Below, piece by piece: positions 17,071 to 27,554 of a DNA stretch of 64,000 bases (its first letter is position 1; each line of letters begins with the position of its first letter). Below the pieces are notes generated by a model. It was given only the letters and a program-made list of their open reading frames with translations, was not told the origin of the DNA and did no database searches. The DNA is from an uncultured Prevotella sp. (GTDB lineage Bacteria; Bacteroidota; Bacteroidia; Bacteroidales; Bacteroidaceae): assembly GCA_900540375.1 (NCBI GenBank), contig UQFS01000014.1, positions 19,245 to 83,244 of the forward strand, read 5' to 3'. Made by a program: the position numbers and the translations under genes.

Positions 17071-17670
17071 TTATTGGGCATCCTCTGCTTCGTCTTTGCT
17101 TTCTTGGCTGCGCCTCTTGTCTTCTTCCTCCCTTTTCTTCAATTCATCTCTCAGTTCAGAGGCGATTTCGTAGCGCTCGGCCTTCACGGCATTGTCGAGA
17201 AGATCGTGAAGCATTGGTTCGCTGATGATGTTGAGGGGCAGCTGCAATCCTTTGGCATTGGGCTGATAGACAGAACTCTGTCTGCGAAACAACGCGGCAT
17301 CCATGTAGATAGGGATCTCGTTGTGACTGACAAAAGAGAGCAGGATAGCGGTATCGGCTTTGATGGGAAGACTGAACTGATTCTCTTCATTGATGAGCAA
17401 TGCCTTGTATACGCCATCCTCCAATGTATTGATATGGATGGACAGCTCCAGCGTGGTTTGCCAATGGATCATCTCCCAAAGTATCTTGACAATGTCATCG
17501 TTGTTGTTGGTGTCATTGTTCTTACTCTCTGTGATCTCTTGGAGGATCTTTCTGCTGCACGTAATCACGAGTTGGCGTTGCTGCTCCTGGTCAGAGAGCA
17601 GCAATAGACCATCTTGTTCTTTGCCGTTGACTTCGGCAGCAGTTTGGAATCTAAGCTGTATATTTGCCAT
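17071..17670 (-). CDS. Bifunctional-nuclease-domain protein with UVR motif
   Basis: The start is placed at MANIQLRFQ (17670), because an earlier in-frame start would overlap the MFS gene and adds residues without family resemblance. The first 135 residues match the BFN (DUF151) fold (SRKILQEIT, IPIYMDAALF). Residues about 150-180 (HDLLDNAVKAERYEIASELRDEL) form a UvrB/UvrC-type UVR motif that binds protein partners. The tail is highly charged. This domain pair is usual in Bacteroidota. Nuclease activity is known for some BFN proteins but not shown here. Confidence 0.8.
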   Translation of the reverse strand: MANIQLRFQTAAEVNGKEQDGLLLLSDQEQQRQLVITCSRKILQEITESKNNDTNNNDDIVKILWEMIHWQTTLELSIHINTLEDGVYKALLINEENQFSLPIKADTAILLSFVSHNEIPIYMDAALFRRQSSVYQPNAKGLQLPLNIISEPMLHDLLDNAVKAERYEIASELRDELKKREEEDKRRSQESKDEAEDAQ

Positions 17671-17683
17671 TGCCTGATAAAGA

Positions 17684-18931
17684 TTATTTTGTAGCTTTTT
17701 TCTTCTTGGGGCGGAAGACCAGTGCGAAGGCAATGCCTACGATGAGGGCATAACTTGCAAAGATATACCAGCACGACTGCCATTGCGTGACACCGCCGAC
17801 GGTATGGAGGTCTACAACTTCCTGTGCAGCCAGTGAACCGATCGTGGCGCCTAAGCCGTTGGTCATCAGCATGAAGAGACCCTGTGCGGAAGAACGCAGA
17901 CAAGGATCGGTGGCCTTGTCGACAAACAGCGAGCCGGAAATATTAAAGAAATCGAAGGCGACGCCATAGATGATCATGGAGGCCACAAACATCCATACCT
18001 TGCTGCCCGGATCACCGGCACCGAGAAGGCCAAAGCGGAGAACCCATGCAAACATAGCGATGAGCATAACGTTCTTGATGCCGAAATGCTTCATGAAGAA
18101 AGGTATCATCAGAATGCACAGCGTCTCACTGATTTGGGAGATCGAATAGAGAATGACAGAGTGCTTCACACCAAAGGTATCGGCGAACTCAGGTATCTTG
18201 GCGAAGCTCTCAATAAACGGGGTTGCAAAGCCATTGGTGATCTGCAGGCTGACACCCAGCAGCATGGAGAAGATGAAGAAGATAGCCATCTTCTTTTGAC
18301 GGAACAGCGTGAAGGCACGCAGACCGAAAGCGTCGACCAGACTCTTATGCTTGTCGTCATGGCTGACAGGACAGGCTGGGAGGGTGAACGTATAGAGGAA
18401 GAGAAGAATACTCAGCACGCCGCTGACGACAAACTGTAACTCATTAGCCTTGAAGCCCATGATATCGACGAACCACATGCTACAGATGAAACCGACCGTA
18501 CCAAAAACACGGATGGGCGGGAAGTCCTTCACGGTGTCCATGCTGGCTTGGGTGAGTGCGCAGTAAGCTACGGAATTGCTGAGTGCCAAAGTGGGCATGT
18601 AGAATGCTACGCTGACGGAGTAGAGGGTGAATAAAGTGGCAAAGGTCACGTTAGAGCCTGCATAATAGCCATAAGCCGCAGCACCCATCATAAAGGAACC
18701 GGCCAGCAGGTGGCAGAGGCCAAGCAAACGCTGGGCTGGTATCCAACGGTCTGCTACAATGCCCATGAGTGCGGGCATGAAAATAGAGACAATGCCTTGC
18801 ATGGCAAAAAACGCACCGATATGAGTGGACATCCCGGCATTGGTGAGATAAATGCCCATACAGGTTAGGTAAGCACCCCATACAGCAAACTGCAGGAAGT
18901 TCATGAATGCCAAACGCACTTTTAAGTTCAT
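17684..18931 (-). CDS. MFS transporter, nucleoside:H+ symporter (NupG) type
   Basis: This 415-residue inner-membrane carrier has about 12 hydrophobic segments. The start FMNFLQFAVWGAYLTCMGIYL and the loop GIVADRWIPAQRLLGLCHLLAG are typical of the NupG/XapB nucleoside-proton symporter group. It probably takes up nucleosides for the salvage pathway, although some Bacteroidota members are annotated only as MFS transporters. It is followed 13 bases later by the BFN-UVR gene. Confidence 0.85.
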   Translation of the reverse strand: MNLKVRLAFMNFLQFAVWGAYLTCMGIYLTNAGMSTHIGAFFAMQGIVSIFMPALMGIVADRWIPAQRLLGLCHLLAGSFMMGAAAYGYYAGSNVTFATLFTLYSVSVAFYMPTLALSNSVAYCALTQASMDTVKDFPPIRVFGTVGFICSMWFVDIMGFKANELQFVVSGVLSILLFLYTFTLPACPVSHDDKHKSLVDAFGLRAFTLFRQKKMAIFFIFSMLLGVSLQITNGFATPFIESFAKIPEFADTFGVKHSVILYSISQISETLCILMIPFFMKHFGIKNVMLIAMFAWVLRFGLLGAGDPGSKVWMFVASMIIYGVAFDFFNISGSLFVDKATDPCLRSSAQGLFMLMTNGLGATIGSLAAQEVVDLHTVGGVTQWQSCWYIFASYALIVGIAFALVFRPKKKKATK

Positions 18932-18974
18932 AGTCGTGTCTTTTTAGGATTGGTCTTGGGTATTATGACTTTTT

Positions 18975-19670
18975 TCATTGATTGACGTACTTCCCATTGC
19001 TCCACTTCAATCGAAGCGGCACAAGGATAGCAGCAACTTTGTCCTTATCCTCTTTGGAGAGCAGCGGAAGAGAGAGTTGAAGGGCCAAGTTATGGTCTTC
19101 TGCACTGAGAGATGCTTTGACCATGACCGGATCGATCATAGACTTCAGTTTTCCGTATTCTGCCGTACTGAGATGATCCGGACGTGAGGTCAGACGGTCA
19201 GCGAGTTCCTGTAAGGAAGATACTCCAAGGAAGCGCTGTACAGGAAGTGGCTGCCACTGGGGAGTGAAAAACAATATCTGGCTCTCACCTGTGTCACCGC
19301 TTGTCCAGGTCTTCAAAAGGCAGACAACAGTGTCGCGACGCTCTGTTGGCAACAACTTCAGTTGCAGAGTGGTAGCCTCATTGAGTTTGACTTCTGTGAA
19401 ATCTGTTGTCAGTGTGTCCATTCTACTTTTCCCTCCTAACTGGTTGTCAATGGTGCCATCTACATGCATGGAAGTATAGCTGGGCATATCTACTCTTTGG
19501 TTGTGGTCGAGATATGGGAGAATGCTGTCGGGCATAGCTTTCCATATCTCCGTCAGGGATTGTGCGTGAAGAGGTGTGCCACACGCAAGAAAGAGACAAG
19601 CCGACATCAAACAGTGACTGTAGCGCCGCCGGATGGGGTGGAAGAGATTGTTGGATAAGAATGGAATCAT
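18975..19670 (-). CDS. DUF3256-family exported protein
   Basis: The 231 residues include an N-terminal hydrophobic signal (SHCLMSACLFLACGTPLHAQ, cut near residue 36). The body begins SLTEIWKAMPDSILPYLDHNQR, the usual opening of DUF3256 proteins of Bacteroidales, with VCLLKTWTSGDTGESQILFF further on. It is probably periplasmic. No catalytic residues are recognised and the function is unknown. A later start at MSACLFLACG (residue 23) is possible. Confidence 0.75.
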   Translation of the reverse strand: MIPFLSNNLFHPIRRRYSHCLMSACLFLACGTPLHAQSLTEIWKAMPDSILPYLDHNQRVDMPSYTSMHVDGTIDNQLGGKSRMDTLTTDFTEVKLNEATTLQLKLLPTERRDTVVCLLKTWTSGDTGESQILFFTPQWQPLPVQRFLGVSSLQELADRLTSRPDHLSTAEYGKLKSMIDPVMVKASLSAEDHNLALQLSLPLLSKEDKDKVAAILVPLRLKWSNGKYVNQ

Positions 19671-19693
19671 GTGTGGAAAACGTCGATAATCGA

Positions 19694-20167
19694 TTAGTGC
19701 TTCAATTCAAAGGGACCGTAACGAAGCTGAGTCGTCCAATGTCCTGATCTTGGTGAAACGAAGATGGTGAACAGATGGCCGAAACCGTCGGGAGACTTGC
19801 CGCCGGCGTAGAAAGGAGTGCCGTCGTCCTCATAGTCTTCAGTCATCACATTGTCTTTGCCCAACATATTGTAGACGCTCTTAGCCTGTACTTTTGCAGC
19901 GACTTTGTTCTTAACGGTCATATAGAAACGGGCTTCGCTGAGTTTTCCATCCTTAAAAAAAAAGTGGATCTCATTCCATTTAAAGCCATTGAAGACCTTG
20001 TTAGTGTAGCAGAGCTCCTCTTCGCTTTCCTTTGACGGAGTGCCCAACTGCGTAGTGATTTCTGTCTTAGCTTCAGATAGAAGGGTGCCAAATTGAACTT
20101 TACCAATGTTTTGTGCTTTTATCATCATGGAGAACATGAGCAGAGCCGCTAAACAAATCTTTCTCAT
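19694..20167 (-). CDS. Small exported protein of unknown function
   Basis: The 157 residues begin with a clean signal peptide (MRKICLAALLMFSMMIKAQ). The mature part has an alternating beta-rich pattern (NEIHFFFKDGKLSEARFYM, GHLFTIFVSPRSGHWTTQLRYGPF). It resembles small periplasmic proteins of Bacteroidales but no named family is recognised. It lies 23 bases upstream of the DUF3256 gene and 130 bases after the TamB-like gene. Confidence 0.65.
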   Translation of the reverse strand: MRKICLAALLMFSMMIKAQNIGKVQFGTLLSEAKTEITTQLGTPSKESEEELCYTNKVFNGFKWNEIHFFFKDGKLSEARFYMTVKNKVAAKVQAKSVYNMLGKDNVMTEDYEDDGTPFYAGGKSPDGFGHLFTIFVSPRSGHWTTQLRYGPFELKH

Positions 20168-20297
20168 TTTTCTGCTTTTATATTTGCTTTTATCATTTTA
20201 CAGAATACAAAGTTAAGAAAAAAGACTGAATTGAGCGCGCTTTTCATATAAAAAATGAGTGTTTGCTCAGTTTGGCTCGTGTTTATCTCTTGTCATT

Positions 20298-23200
20298 TCA
20301 TCTTTTCTTTTCCATCTTTGTCTGCTTAACGTCTTTTGTACCCGCTGTTTCCTTACTTTGTGATATTTGCTTTTTTCTATGCCACAACTCTTTCCAATTG
20401 TCGAAATCGTGCTTGATCACAAAGCCAACACCTTGTGTGTTCAGGGCATTGCGGGTGAAGTATCGGTCATTGGTCTGATTGTAGATGCGTACACTCAGAT
20501 TGCCGTTGGGTACAATGAGGTAGCGGATGTCGAAGTCACCGATAAACGATTGGTTAGCCGTAGTCGCATTGTCGCGGTAGCCGAACTGTCCGTTGAAGAG
20601 AAGACGGTTGTTGAGGAAACTGCCGCTGAGAATACCCTCGTACTCGGCGTTGTTCCAGCCCTCAGTACCTGTAGAGATGTTGGCACCGAAGTTCCAGTTC
20701 TTGTTCTTAACGACCGAGCCGAGCACGTTGTTGATCTGTTGGCTCAGCTGTCCGCTGAGGATGCTCTGCATGGCGAGTGTCGTCTTACTCTCCTTGGCTT
20801 CTACATCCTGGGCGTTGTTTTCGGTCTTATTATAGAATCGGCCTACGGCAAGCAGATATAGCACCTGTTGCTTCATCTCGTCCTCGCTGTTGATGATGCT
20901 GTAGATCATCTGCTTCACGTCGGCGCTGACAGTTGGCATGTCCATGTCGAAGTCGACCTTGGGATCAGACGGTGTCCCTGTGACTTTCATCAGACAGTTG
21001 ACACGGATGTTGTTGCCAGAGAATCTACGACCCAACTGCAGGTCTGCAAGATTCACGGAATTGAGCATATATTGTGCTTCGAGGTTGAGGTTGGCATAGC
21101 TTGGATCACCGCCAAAAGTGATGGTACTGCCTTGCTTGAAGGTGAAGTCACGCTTGATGATGTTCTGGATGGTCAGTTTATAGATGCCACGATCTACAAC
21201 GTAGTTACCATAGAGTTTCACGCCACCTTTATTATAATAGGTGGCGCGAATGATGCCTGTACCGTTCAGGTCGATATAGTCTCCGCTTGTCTTGTCCATG
21301 ATGATCTTCAGCGTAGCGTCGGGTGTGGCATGGATGAGGAAGTTGATATGTATGTCGGTAGGCACATCTTCCGGTTTTGCGTCGTTGTCAGAGGGAGGCG
21401 GAGCGTTGACCAGTTGGGCTTGGAGAGAGTCTCTGGATACCCATTGGATAAACTCTTGTGTGCCAATCGCTTCCGGACTGGTGATGTCGTAACACATCAC
21501 GGACCTATGGGAAGGAGTAGCGTCTACTTTGATATTTACTTCCCCAGGCTTACCGTTGATGTCGACGGAGCCTGTTCCGGCAATAGTTCCATAGACCGTA
21601 TTGCCATCGTCCGGACCAAGATCATAACCAATCAGGTTGTTGGCTTTGACATGGAGGGCGTAGCTCAGGTGTGAGAGATGGGTATGGTAAAGGGCTCCGG
21701 AGAGAAGTCCACGGTTGCCGAGTCGGTCACGGATAGTATCACCGGCAAACCGAATTTCATTTACCAGAAAGCGGACAGAGTCGTCAGATAGGTAATATCT
21801 TGTATTAATAGGTGTGATTGTGGTGGCTCCCGATACCTTGGCACCACCCGTGAGGTTGAGTTTCTTCAAGTCTCCCCAAAGATTGAGCTTACCATTTACG
21901 GAAAGGTCTATGTCGCTCATGAAATTGGAACAAAAGCCTTTGAGGAACTCGCCTCTGGCGTTCTCGGCGTTAAAGGTGAGGTTGATGTCGTTGCGCTTGG
22001 GTGAGACATATCCATTGATGATAGTCCGTCGGTCTTGAAAGCCCCTATCAGTATGCATCGTGTCCAAGGCGATCGCATCGATGTCGATCTGTTTTTTCTC
22101 GTTGTTCCATCTGACATTGGCATTGAGCGTTCCCATATTGCCTTCTTCAAACTGGAAGTCAGAGACTACAATGTTTCCTTTGGCCTTCGGCGTGCCGAAG
22201 AGTGAGGATAGATAAGCCTTACCGTTGACATTGCCGGAGAAGTCTACGGAATGGAAGTTGACAAGGTCGAGAATATACTCAACATTGACATTGTTGAGAT
22301 CCACAATGATGGAGTCATCACGATTGGGCGATGCCTGGCCGTTGATTCGGATGGACTGTGAGTTGCTGGCAATATTGAGATTGTCGATGGTGAGGTGCTT
22401 CTTGCTGTAAGTGAGCAGGTCGGCATGGATGGTATACACTGAATCGCCAACGAACAGATGGGATTTCTTAACATCAATAGACGCAACCACTTGGTTTTTC
22501 TCATTGGGGAGGAATGCCATGTCGGCATTGAGTTGTCCTCTCAAACGTTGCTTCTTGGCATGATTGTCCATGGACAGACTTGTGCGCAAGGTGTTGCCGA
22601 CTGCGGTAGCTTGGATCTGATAATCAGTGCCAGGCCTATTGTCATCTGTCTTGGTGAGCGATCCCTGACAGTTGAGTTGGTTGTTGGGTGATGTGGCAAT
22701 GATGTTGACATTCTGATAGCGTCCTCCATTGTAGGAAAGATCCGGTGCAACGACATGGCAGTCGATGCCCTCGGTCTTGCTGTCCAAACTGCAAGTGAGG
22801 GAGAGAGGCTGCAGAAGATTCAGATCCACACCCGTGAAGAAGCGTAGCCAGTCGTCACGTAGGATGGTGGCTGTCAGAGCGAAGTTGTTGGAGTGGGAAG
22901 GACGATATCTGAAAGATGTAAGTGTCTGAATGCTGGGAAGTTGATGAATAAAGACGTTTTGGATGCTTTGCAATAGCGTAGCGTAATCAAACTGTCCTGT
23001 CACCTCGATATGCCCGAAATCACTGAGCATCGTGACGAAATGATCATGATTGCTCTTTCCTGCTTTGATCTGCAAGGATTGCAACTCGTATCTTTCATCA
23101 CCTCTCTGGGCTCGGAAATTAGTGACCTTGAGAAGACCGTTGAGGTTGTTGAGGCTTGAGCCAGAGAGATTGGCCGATAAGTTGACCGCATAGTTGGTGT

Positions 23201-24779
23201 CGCCAAGTTTGCCTTTGAGTAGATTGACGGCAGAAGGATGTAAGTGGGAAATCTCCGCATCAAGAACGTAATGATGCCGTGACAGCGATATTCCGTCCTT
23301 GCTCTCTATAGTAGCAACGATGTTGGGGTCGTTGATGGAGCAATGGCCTGAGAATGTCTCATTTCTGAAAGCGCCATTGATATTAATATGCTGATAGGGA
23401 TAGCCTTTGAAGTCGATTCTGTCAATGCGCCCATCCGCGAGGAACATCTTCTGACGAAGATTTCCTGCCACTTTGATGCTGGCAGCCAATTCACCCAAAT
23501 CTTTGTTAGCAGTGATCTGTTGGAGATTGAAGCGTTGTGTCTCAAGATAACCGGAAAGCGCCTGGTGATCTATTTTGAAATTCACCTTAGCATTTCCTGC
23601 GTCTGAGAGCAGGGAACCACTGACATGGATTTGTCTCGTGCCTTTTCCACGTCCACTGCCTGTGAAAGCAAGATGGTCAAGACGGTCGGCAACTGCCGGG
23701 AGATCAACGTTGAATATGTTTTTACCCTCTTGGTTGATATAGAGGCTGTGGCAGATGATGCTCCAGTCGGGCTGGTGGTCACAGAGTGTCGTACGGATGT
23801 CGCCACCAAAATGGAGGATAGACGATTTTCGGGCACTTCCCGGAAAGACATCGAAAAGGATGTTTTCAATTGCGATATGATGTTTAGTGCCGTGGAACCT
23901 TGTGCTGAGCTGAATGTTGTGTCGTGATCTTTTAATCTTGTCAGTGAGGCAACTGATATCGTATGTGCTGATAAGTGAAGGTTTAATGCTTCCGGCGTAA
24001 GACATTGTGTTCCAGTCTATCATATCCCCCTTGCGCTTGAAGTTGGCTGCGATTTCTTTCAAGAAAACCCTCGATGTAGGTGTACGAAGAAAGAGATGGT
24101 CTAAAGCGATCTTATGGTTTGACAAAGATGCCTTGGCGGTGAGTTCTTTTATGTCCAAGCCACACTGCTCTGAGAGGCTGAGTTTCTTGATGTTGATGCT
24201 GCCAGCGTCTTTTGTCAGGTCTGACAGCAAGATATGTGTACTGATATTTTTAATATTGAGATGATGGATGTCTAAGGTGTGCATCCTCAGCATATCGAAC
24301 TGGTCATAGCAGAGAGCACCGCGTCGGATGACCAGACTGTGAATCTGAAAGTTGAGTTTGGAATGCACTGTAGTGTCTTTGGAAGCCAATGAATCCACAA
24401 CGAACTGATAATTGGGGCGGGCACTCGCCGAGGCACGGTTGATGCGGATGTCAGCACCGAAGAGCTGGGCGGAGGTGATACAGATCTCGTTGTAAGGCAG
24501 TCGGAGCAAATCAAGCTTGGCGGAAATACGGCCGGCACGCAGCAAAGGGTGGCGCTGATGGTCGAGCATTGTCACATCGTCGATGATGATACGATTGAAC
24601 AGACCAACGTCAATACGTCCTACACATACCTTCGTGCCAAATTTTTCAGACAATGCGGAGGATACTTCGCGTCCGAAATATTTTTGTACAGCAGGTATGT
24701 TCACAGAGATGGTAAGAGTGACGTAAAATGTCAATAAAACCCATATCACAGTATTGATAGTGTGCCTAAGCCATTTCAT
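20298..24779 (-). CDS. TamB-like AsmA/DUF490 translocation and assembly protein
   Basis: A very long 1,493-residue protein has a single N-terminal membrane anchor (about 7-30, TINTVIWVLLTFYVTLTIS). Thousands of bases of beta-rich repeats (…INGQASPNRDD…, …INGYVSPKRNDINL…) follow, as in the hydrophobic beta-groove of TamB/YhdP-type lipid-transfer bridges. The conserved C-terminal TamB domain is at about 1180-1450 (GTGIIRATYYNKGGVKLYGNY, FTFKQGSTITFGG). It would span the periplasm and pass phospholipids or help insert outer-membrane proteins. It is transcribed divergently from nqrA across 200 bases. Confidence 0.88.
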   Translation of the reverse strand: MKWLRHTINTVIWVLLTFYVTLTISVNIPAVQKYFGREVSSALSEKFGTKVCVGRIDVGLFNRIIIDDVTMLDHQRHPLLRAGRISAKLDLLRLPYNEICITSAQLFGADIRINRASASARPNYQFVVDSLASKDTTVHSKLNFQIHSLVIRRGALCYDQFDMLRMHTLDIHHLNIKNISTHILLSDLTKDAGSINIKKLSLSEQCGLDIKELTAKASLSNHKIALDHLFLRTPTSRVFLKEIAANFKRKGDMIDWNTMSYAGSIKPSLISTYDISCLTDKIKRSRHNIQLSTRFHGTKHHIAIENILFDVFPGSARKSSILHFGGDIRTTLCDHQPDWSIICHSLYINQEGKNIFNVDLPAVADRLDHLAFTGSGRGKGTRQIHVSGSLLSDAGNAKVNFKIDHQALSGYLETQRFNLQQITANKDLGELAASIKVAGNLRQKMFLADGRIDRIDFKGYPYQHININGAFRNETFSGHCSINDPNIVATIESKDGISLSRHHYVLDAEISHLHPSAVNLLKGKLGDTNYAVNLSANLSGSSLNNLNGLLKVTNFRAQRGDERYELQSLQIKAGKSNHDHFVTMLSDFGHIEVTGQFDYATLLQSIQNVFIHQLPSIQTLTSFRYRPSHSNNFALTATILRDDWLRFFTGVDLNLLQPLSLTCSLDSKTEGIDCHVVAPDLSYNGGRYQNVNIIATSPNNQLNCQGSLTKTDDNRPGTDYQIQATAVGNTLRTSLSMDNHAKKQRLRGQLNADMAFLPNEKNQVVASIDVKKSHLFVGDSVYTIHADLLTYSKKHLTIDNLNIASNSQSIRINGQASPNRDDSIIVDLNNVNVEYILDLVNFHSVDFSGNVNGKAYLSSLFGTPKAKGNIVVSDFQFEEGNMGTLNANVRWNNEKKQIDIDAIALDTMHTDRGFQDRRTIINGYVSPKRNDINLTFNAENARGEFLKGFCSNFMSDIDLSVNGKLNLWGDLKKLNLTGGAKVSGATTITPINTRYYLSDDSVRFLVNEIRFAGDTIRDRLGNRGLLSGALYHTHLSHLSYALHVKANNLIGYDLGPDDGNTVYGTIAGTGSVDINGKPGEVNIKVDATPSHRSVMCYDITSPEAIGTQEFIQWVSRDSLQAQLVNAPPPSDNDAKPEDVPTDIHINFLIHATPDATLKIIMDKTSGDYIDLNGTGIIRATYYNKGGVKLYGNYVVDRGIYKLTIQNIIKRDFTFKQGSTITFGGDPSYANLNLEAQYMLNSVNLADLQLGRRFSGNNIRVNCLMKVTGTPSDPKVDFDMDMPTVSADVKQMIYSIINSEDEMKQQVLYLLAVGRFYNKTENNAQDVEAKESKTTLAMQSILSGQLSQQINNVLGSVVKNKNWNFGANISTGTEGWNNAEYEGILSGSFLNNRLLFNGQFGYRDNATTANQSFIGDFDIRYLIVPNGNLSVRIYNQTNDRYFTRNALNTQGVGFVIKHDFDNWKELWHRKKQISQSKETAGTKDVKQTKMEKKR

Positions 24780-24858
24780 TTTATGTGCAAAAATATAAAA
24801 TTAAACTCGAAAATGAAATAAAATAGCCATCTTTATCATTTTTAATCTAAATTTTCAG

Positions 24859-24866
24859 TATATTTG
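24859..24866 (+). promoter_or_regulatory. -7 box of the nqr operon promoter
   Basis: TATATTTG matches TAnnTTTG. The transcript would have a leader of about 105 bases before nqrA. The intergenic region (24780-24979) is otherwise AT-rich without clear secondary structure. Confidence 0.55.
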
Positions 24867-24979
24867 CAACGTCAAAGATTGCTTCACCGTGAAAAAGGGA
24901 AAACCGCAGTCGTGCGTTTTAGGACACAATGAGACATTTCAGCATCATATCATAAGAAGTATTACTTATTATTTTTTCT

Positions 24980-26335
24980 ATGACAAATGTAGTTAAGATA
25001 CGAAAAGGCTTAGACATCCATTTAAAGGGAAAGGCTTCGACGGACAAACGTGTGGAAGTGATTTCATCCGGGGAGTTTGCCCTTGTGCCAAGTAGTTTCG
25101 TAGGTTTAAAGCCAAAAGTAGTTGTCAAGGAGGGAGATCATGTTCTTGCCGGAGATCCCTTGTTTGTGGACAAGTTATCTCGGGAGGTGCGGTGTGCTTC
25201 TCCAGTGAGTGGCACTGTAGAGCAAGTGCTTCGTGGTGAACGGCGTAAAGTGCTCTATGTGAAAGTAAAGGTTGATCAGGAGCAGAGCTTCCATGATTAT
25301 GGCAAACACGATGTCGCGTCGTTGGACGGAAATGCAGTGAAATCATTGCTGTTGGAATCCGGGCTGTTTGCTTATATCAATCAATTGCCCTACGCTGTTG
25401 TGGCTTCCCCCGCTTCGTCTCCTAAGGCTATCTTTGTTTCCGCCTTGCGTGACATGCCGTTGGCTGCTGACTTTGAAGTAGAACTTAAAGGCAATGAAGC
25501 TGCTTTTCAGGCTGGTCTTACTGCGTTGTCGAAGATGGCACCCGTATCTTTAGGTATCGGTGCCGCACAGCAATCTGCAGCACTCACGCAGGCTAAGGAT
25601 GTAGAGATTACCGTGTTCGATGGTTCTTGCCCTGCCGGTAATGTGGGGGTGCAAGTCAATCATCTCAATCCTGTCAACCGCGGTGAGGTGGTTTGGACCG
25701 TTGATCCGTCAGCCGTCATCTTCATCGGTCGTCTGATGTTGACCGGCAAGGTGGATCTTCACCGTGTCATCGCTATCGCTGGCAGTCAGGTAAAGGAGCC
25801 GTCATACGCCAATGTGCTGGTGGGAACGAAGATGTCTGACATTCTGAAGGACCGCTTAGCAACAGATCAGCATGTGCGTATTCTCAACGGCAATCCCCTG
25901 ACGGGTGAGAAGGGTGGCTTGGATGATTATCTGGGTGCTCATACGTCAGAGGTGACGGTTATTCCTGAAGGTGATGACCGCGACGAGGTGCTGGGTTGGA
26001 TCGCTCTTCGCACCAAAGACTTCTCAGTTTCTCATAGCTATTTCTCTTGGCTTCAGGGCAAGCGTCACGAGTTTGATCTTGATGCAAGAGTAAAAGGTGG
26101 AGAGCGCCATATGATTATGAGTGGCGAATATGACAGGGTATTGCCGATGGATATCTACGGTGAGTACCTCATCAAGGCGCTCATAGCTGGTGATATCGAC
26201 CGCCAGGAGCAGTTAGGTATCTACGAGGTGTCGCCCGAGGACTTCGCTTTGGCTGAGTTCGTGGACTCCTCAAAGCTGCCTTTACAAAAGATTGTGCGTC
26301 AGGGACTTGATATCCTGCGCAAGGAGAATGCTTAA
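24980..26335 (+). CDS. nqrA: Na+-translocating NADH:quinone reductase subunit A
   Basis: This is the peripheral cytoplasmic subunit of the Na+-NQR pump, near the quinone site. The 451 residues are normal. The start KIRKGLDIHLKGKAS and the DPLFVDKLSREVRCASPVSG barrel-sandwich segment are characteristic. It is first of six genes in the order A-F, all rightward with gaps of 12-41 bases. The pump couples NADH oxidation to sodium export across the inner membrane. Confidence 0.96.
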   Translation: MTNVVKIRKGLDIHLKGKASTDKRVEVISSGEFALVPSSFVGLKPKVVVKEGDHVLAGDPLFVDKLSREVRCASPVSGTVEQVLRGERRKVLYVKVKVDQEQSFHDYGKHDVASLDGNAVKSLLLESGLFAYINQLPYAVVASPASSPKAIFVSALRDMPLAADFEVELKGNEAAFQAGLTALSKMAPVSLGIGAAQQSAALTQAKDVEITVFDGSCPAGNVGVQVNHLNPVNRGEVVWTVDPSAVIFIGRLMLTGKVDLHRVIAIAGSQVKEPSYANVLVGTKMSDILKDRLATDQHVRILNGNPLTGEKGGLDDYLGAHTSEVTVIPEGDDRDEVLGWIALRTKDFSVSHSYFSWLQGKRHEFDLDARVKGGERHMIMSGEYDRVLPMDIYGEYLIKALIAGDIDRQEQLGIYEVSPEDFALAEFVDSSKLPLQKIVRQGLDILRKENA

Positions 26336-26368
26336 TGTAAATTAGCACAGAAACAATAATATAAAACT

Positions 26369-27526
26369 ATGAATGGTTTAAAAAAATACTTTGACCGCAT
26401 TCGACCTAATTTCCAAGAAGGCGGGAAACTTCATGCCTTCAATAGCATCTATGAAGGCTTTGAGAGTTTTCTGTTCGTTCCCAATACTACGTCGAATTCC
26501 GGTGCCAGTATTCACGACGCCTTAGACTCGAAGCGTATCATGAGCATCGTCGTCATCGCTCTGCTCCCTGCGCTGTTCTTCGGCATGTACAATGTAGGCT
26601 GTCAGAATGCTACGTCTGCCGGAAAGTTGGCCGAGACTGGTTTTTGGTCGCTCTTCTTCTATGGTCTTCTGGCTGTGTTGCCCAATTTGCTGGTTAGCTA
26701 CATTGTTGGTCTGGGCATTGAGTTTGCTTGGGCTCAGTGGAAAGGTGAGGAAATCCAAGAGGGCTATCTGGTTTCCGGTATCATCATTCCGCTGATCATC
26801 CCCGTGACTACACCTTTGTGGATGTTGGCCATTGCCGTTGCCTTTGCTGTCATCTTCGCCAAGGAGATCTTTGGTGGCACGGGTATGAACATCTTCAATG
26901 TGGCTATCGCAGCCCGCATGTTCCTGTTCTTCTCTTATCCTAACAAGATGACGGGCGATTCAGTGTGGGTAAGCACTGATTCCATCTGTGGCCTCGGCTA
27001 TCAGTTGCCCGATGGTTTCACGGCCGCTACGCCGTTGGGCCAGATTGCTCAGGGTATTACTCCACAGTCAAGTCTGGCCGACATGATCCTCGGCTTCATC
27101 CCCGGCTCTGTGGGGGAGACTTCGGTGATTGCCATCGCTATTGGTGCCGTCATTCTGTTGTGGACAGGCATTGCCAGTTGGAAGACTATGCTGAGTGTCT
27201 TCGTCGGCGGCATTGCTATGGCATTGATATTTGCCGTGACGGGCAAGACACCTATTCCTTGGTATGAGCACATCGTGCTGGGAGGCTTCTGCTTTGGTGC
27301 CGTGTTCATGGCTACCGACCCTGTTACCTCAGCACGTACCGAGACCGGCAAGTATATCTATGGTCTTCTCATCGGTATCATGGCTGTGGTGGTGCGCGTG
27401 CTGAACCCGGGTTATCCTGAGGGTATGATGCTCGCTATCTTCTTCGGCAACATGTTTGCGCCGCTGATTGACTACTGTGTTGTTCAGTCCAACATCTCGA
27501 AGCGTGCCAAACGTTCTTCTAACTAA
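26369..27526 (+). CDS. nqrB: Na+-NQR subunit B
   Basis: This membrane subunit carries covalent FMN and riboflavin. Of 385 residues, most are in about ten membrane helices. The flavinylation motif Dxx(S/T)xAT appears as DGFTAATPL, giving T221 as the FMN attachment site. The GGTGMNIFNVA and LGGFCFGAVFMATDPVTS motifs are conserved. It follows nqrA by 33 bases. Confidence 0.97.
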   Translation: MNGLKKYFDRIRPNFQEGGKLHAFNSIYEGFESFLFVPNTTSNSGASIHDALDSKRIMSIVVIALLPALFFGMYNVGCQNATSAGKLAETGFWSLFFYGLLAVLPNLLVSYIVGLGIEFAWAQWKGEEIQEGYLVSGIIIPLIIPVTTPLWMLAIAVAFAVIFAKEIFGGTGMNIFNVAIAARMFLFFSYPNKMTGDSVWVSTDSICGLGYQLPDGFTAATPLGQIAQGITPQSSLADMILGFIPGSVGETSVIAIAIGAVILLWTGIASWKTMLSVFVGGIAMALIFAVTGKTPIPWYEHIVLGGFCFGAVFMATDPVTSARTETGKYIYGLLIGIMAVVVRVLNPGYPEGMMLAIFFGNMFAPLIDYCVVQSNISKRAKRSSN

Positions 27527-27554
27527 TCAAGCAGATGACATTATATAATAAGGT

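Noticed and set aside
17671..17733. Upstream start for the BFN-UVR protein
   Set aside because: It would overlap the end of the MFS gene and adds a sequence unlike the family start MANIQLRFQ.
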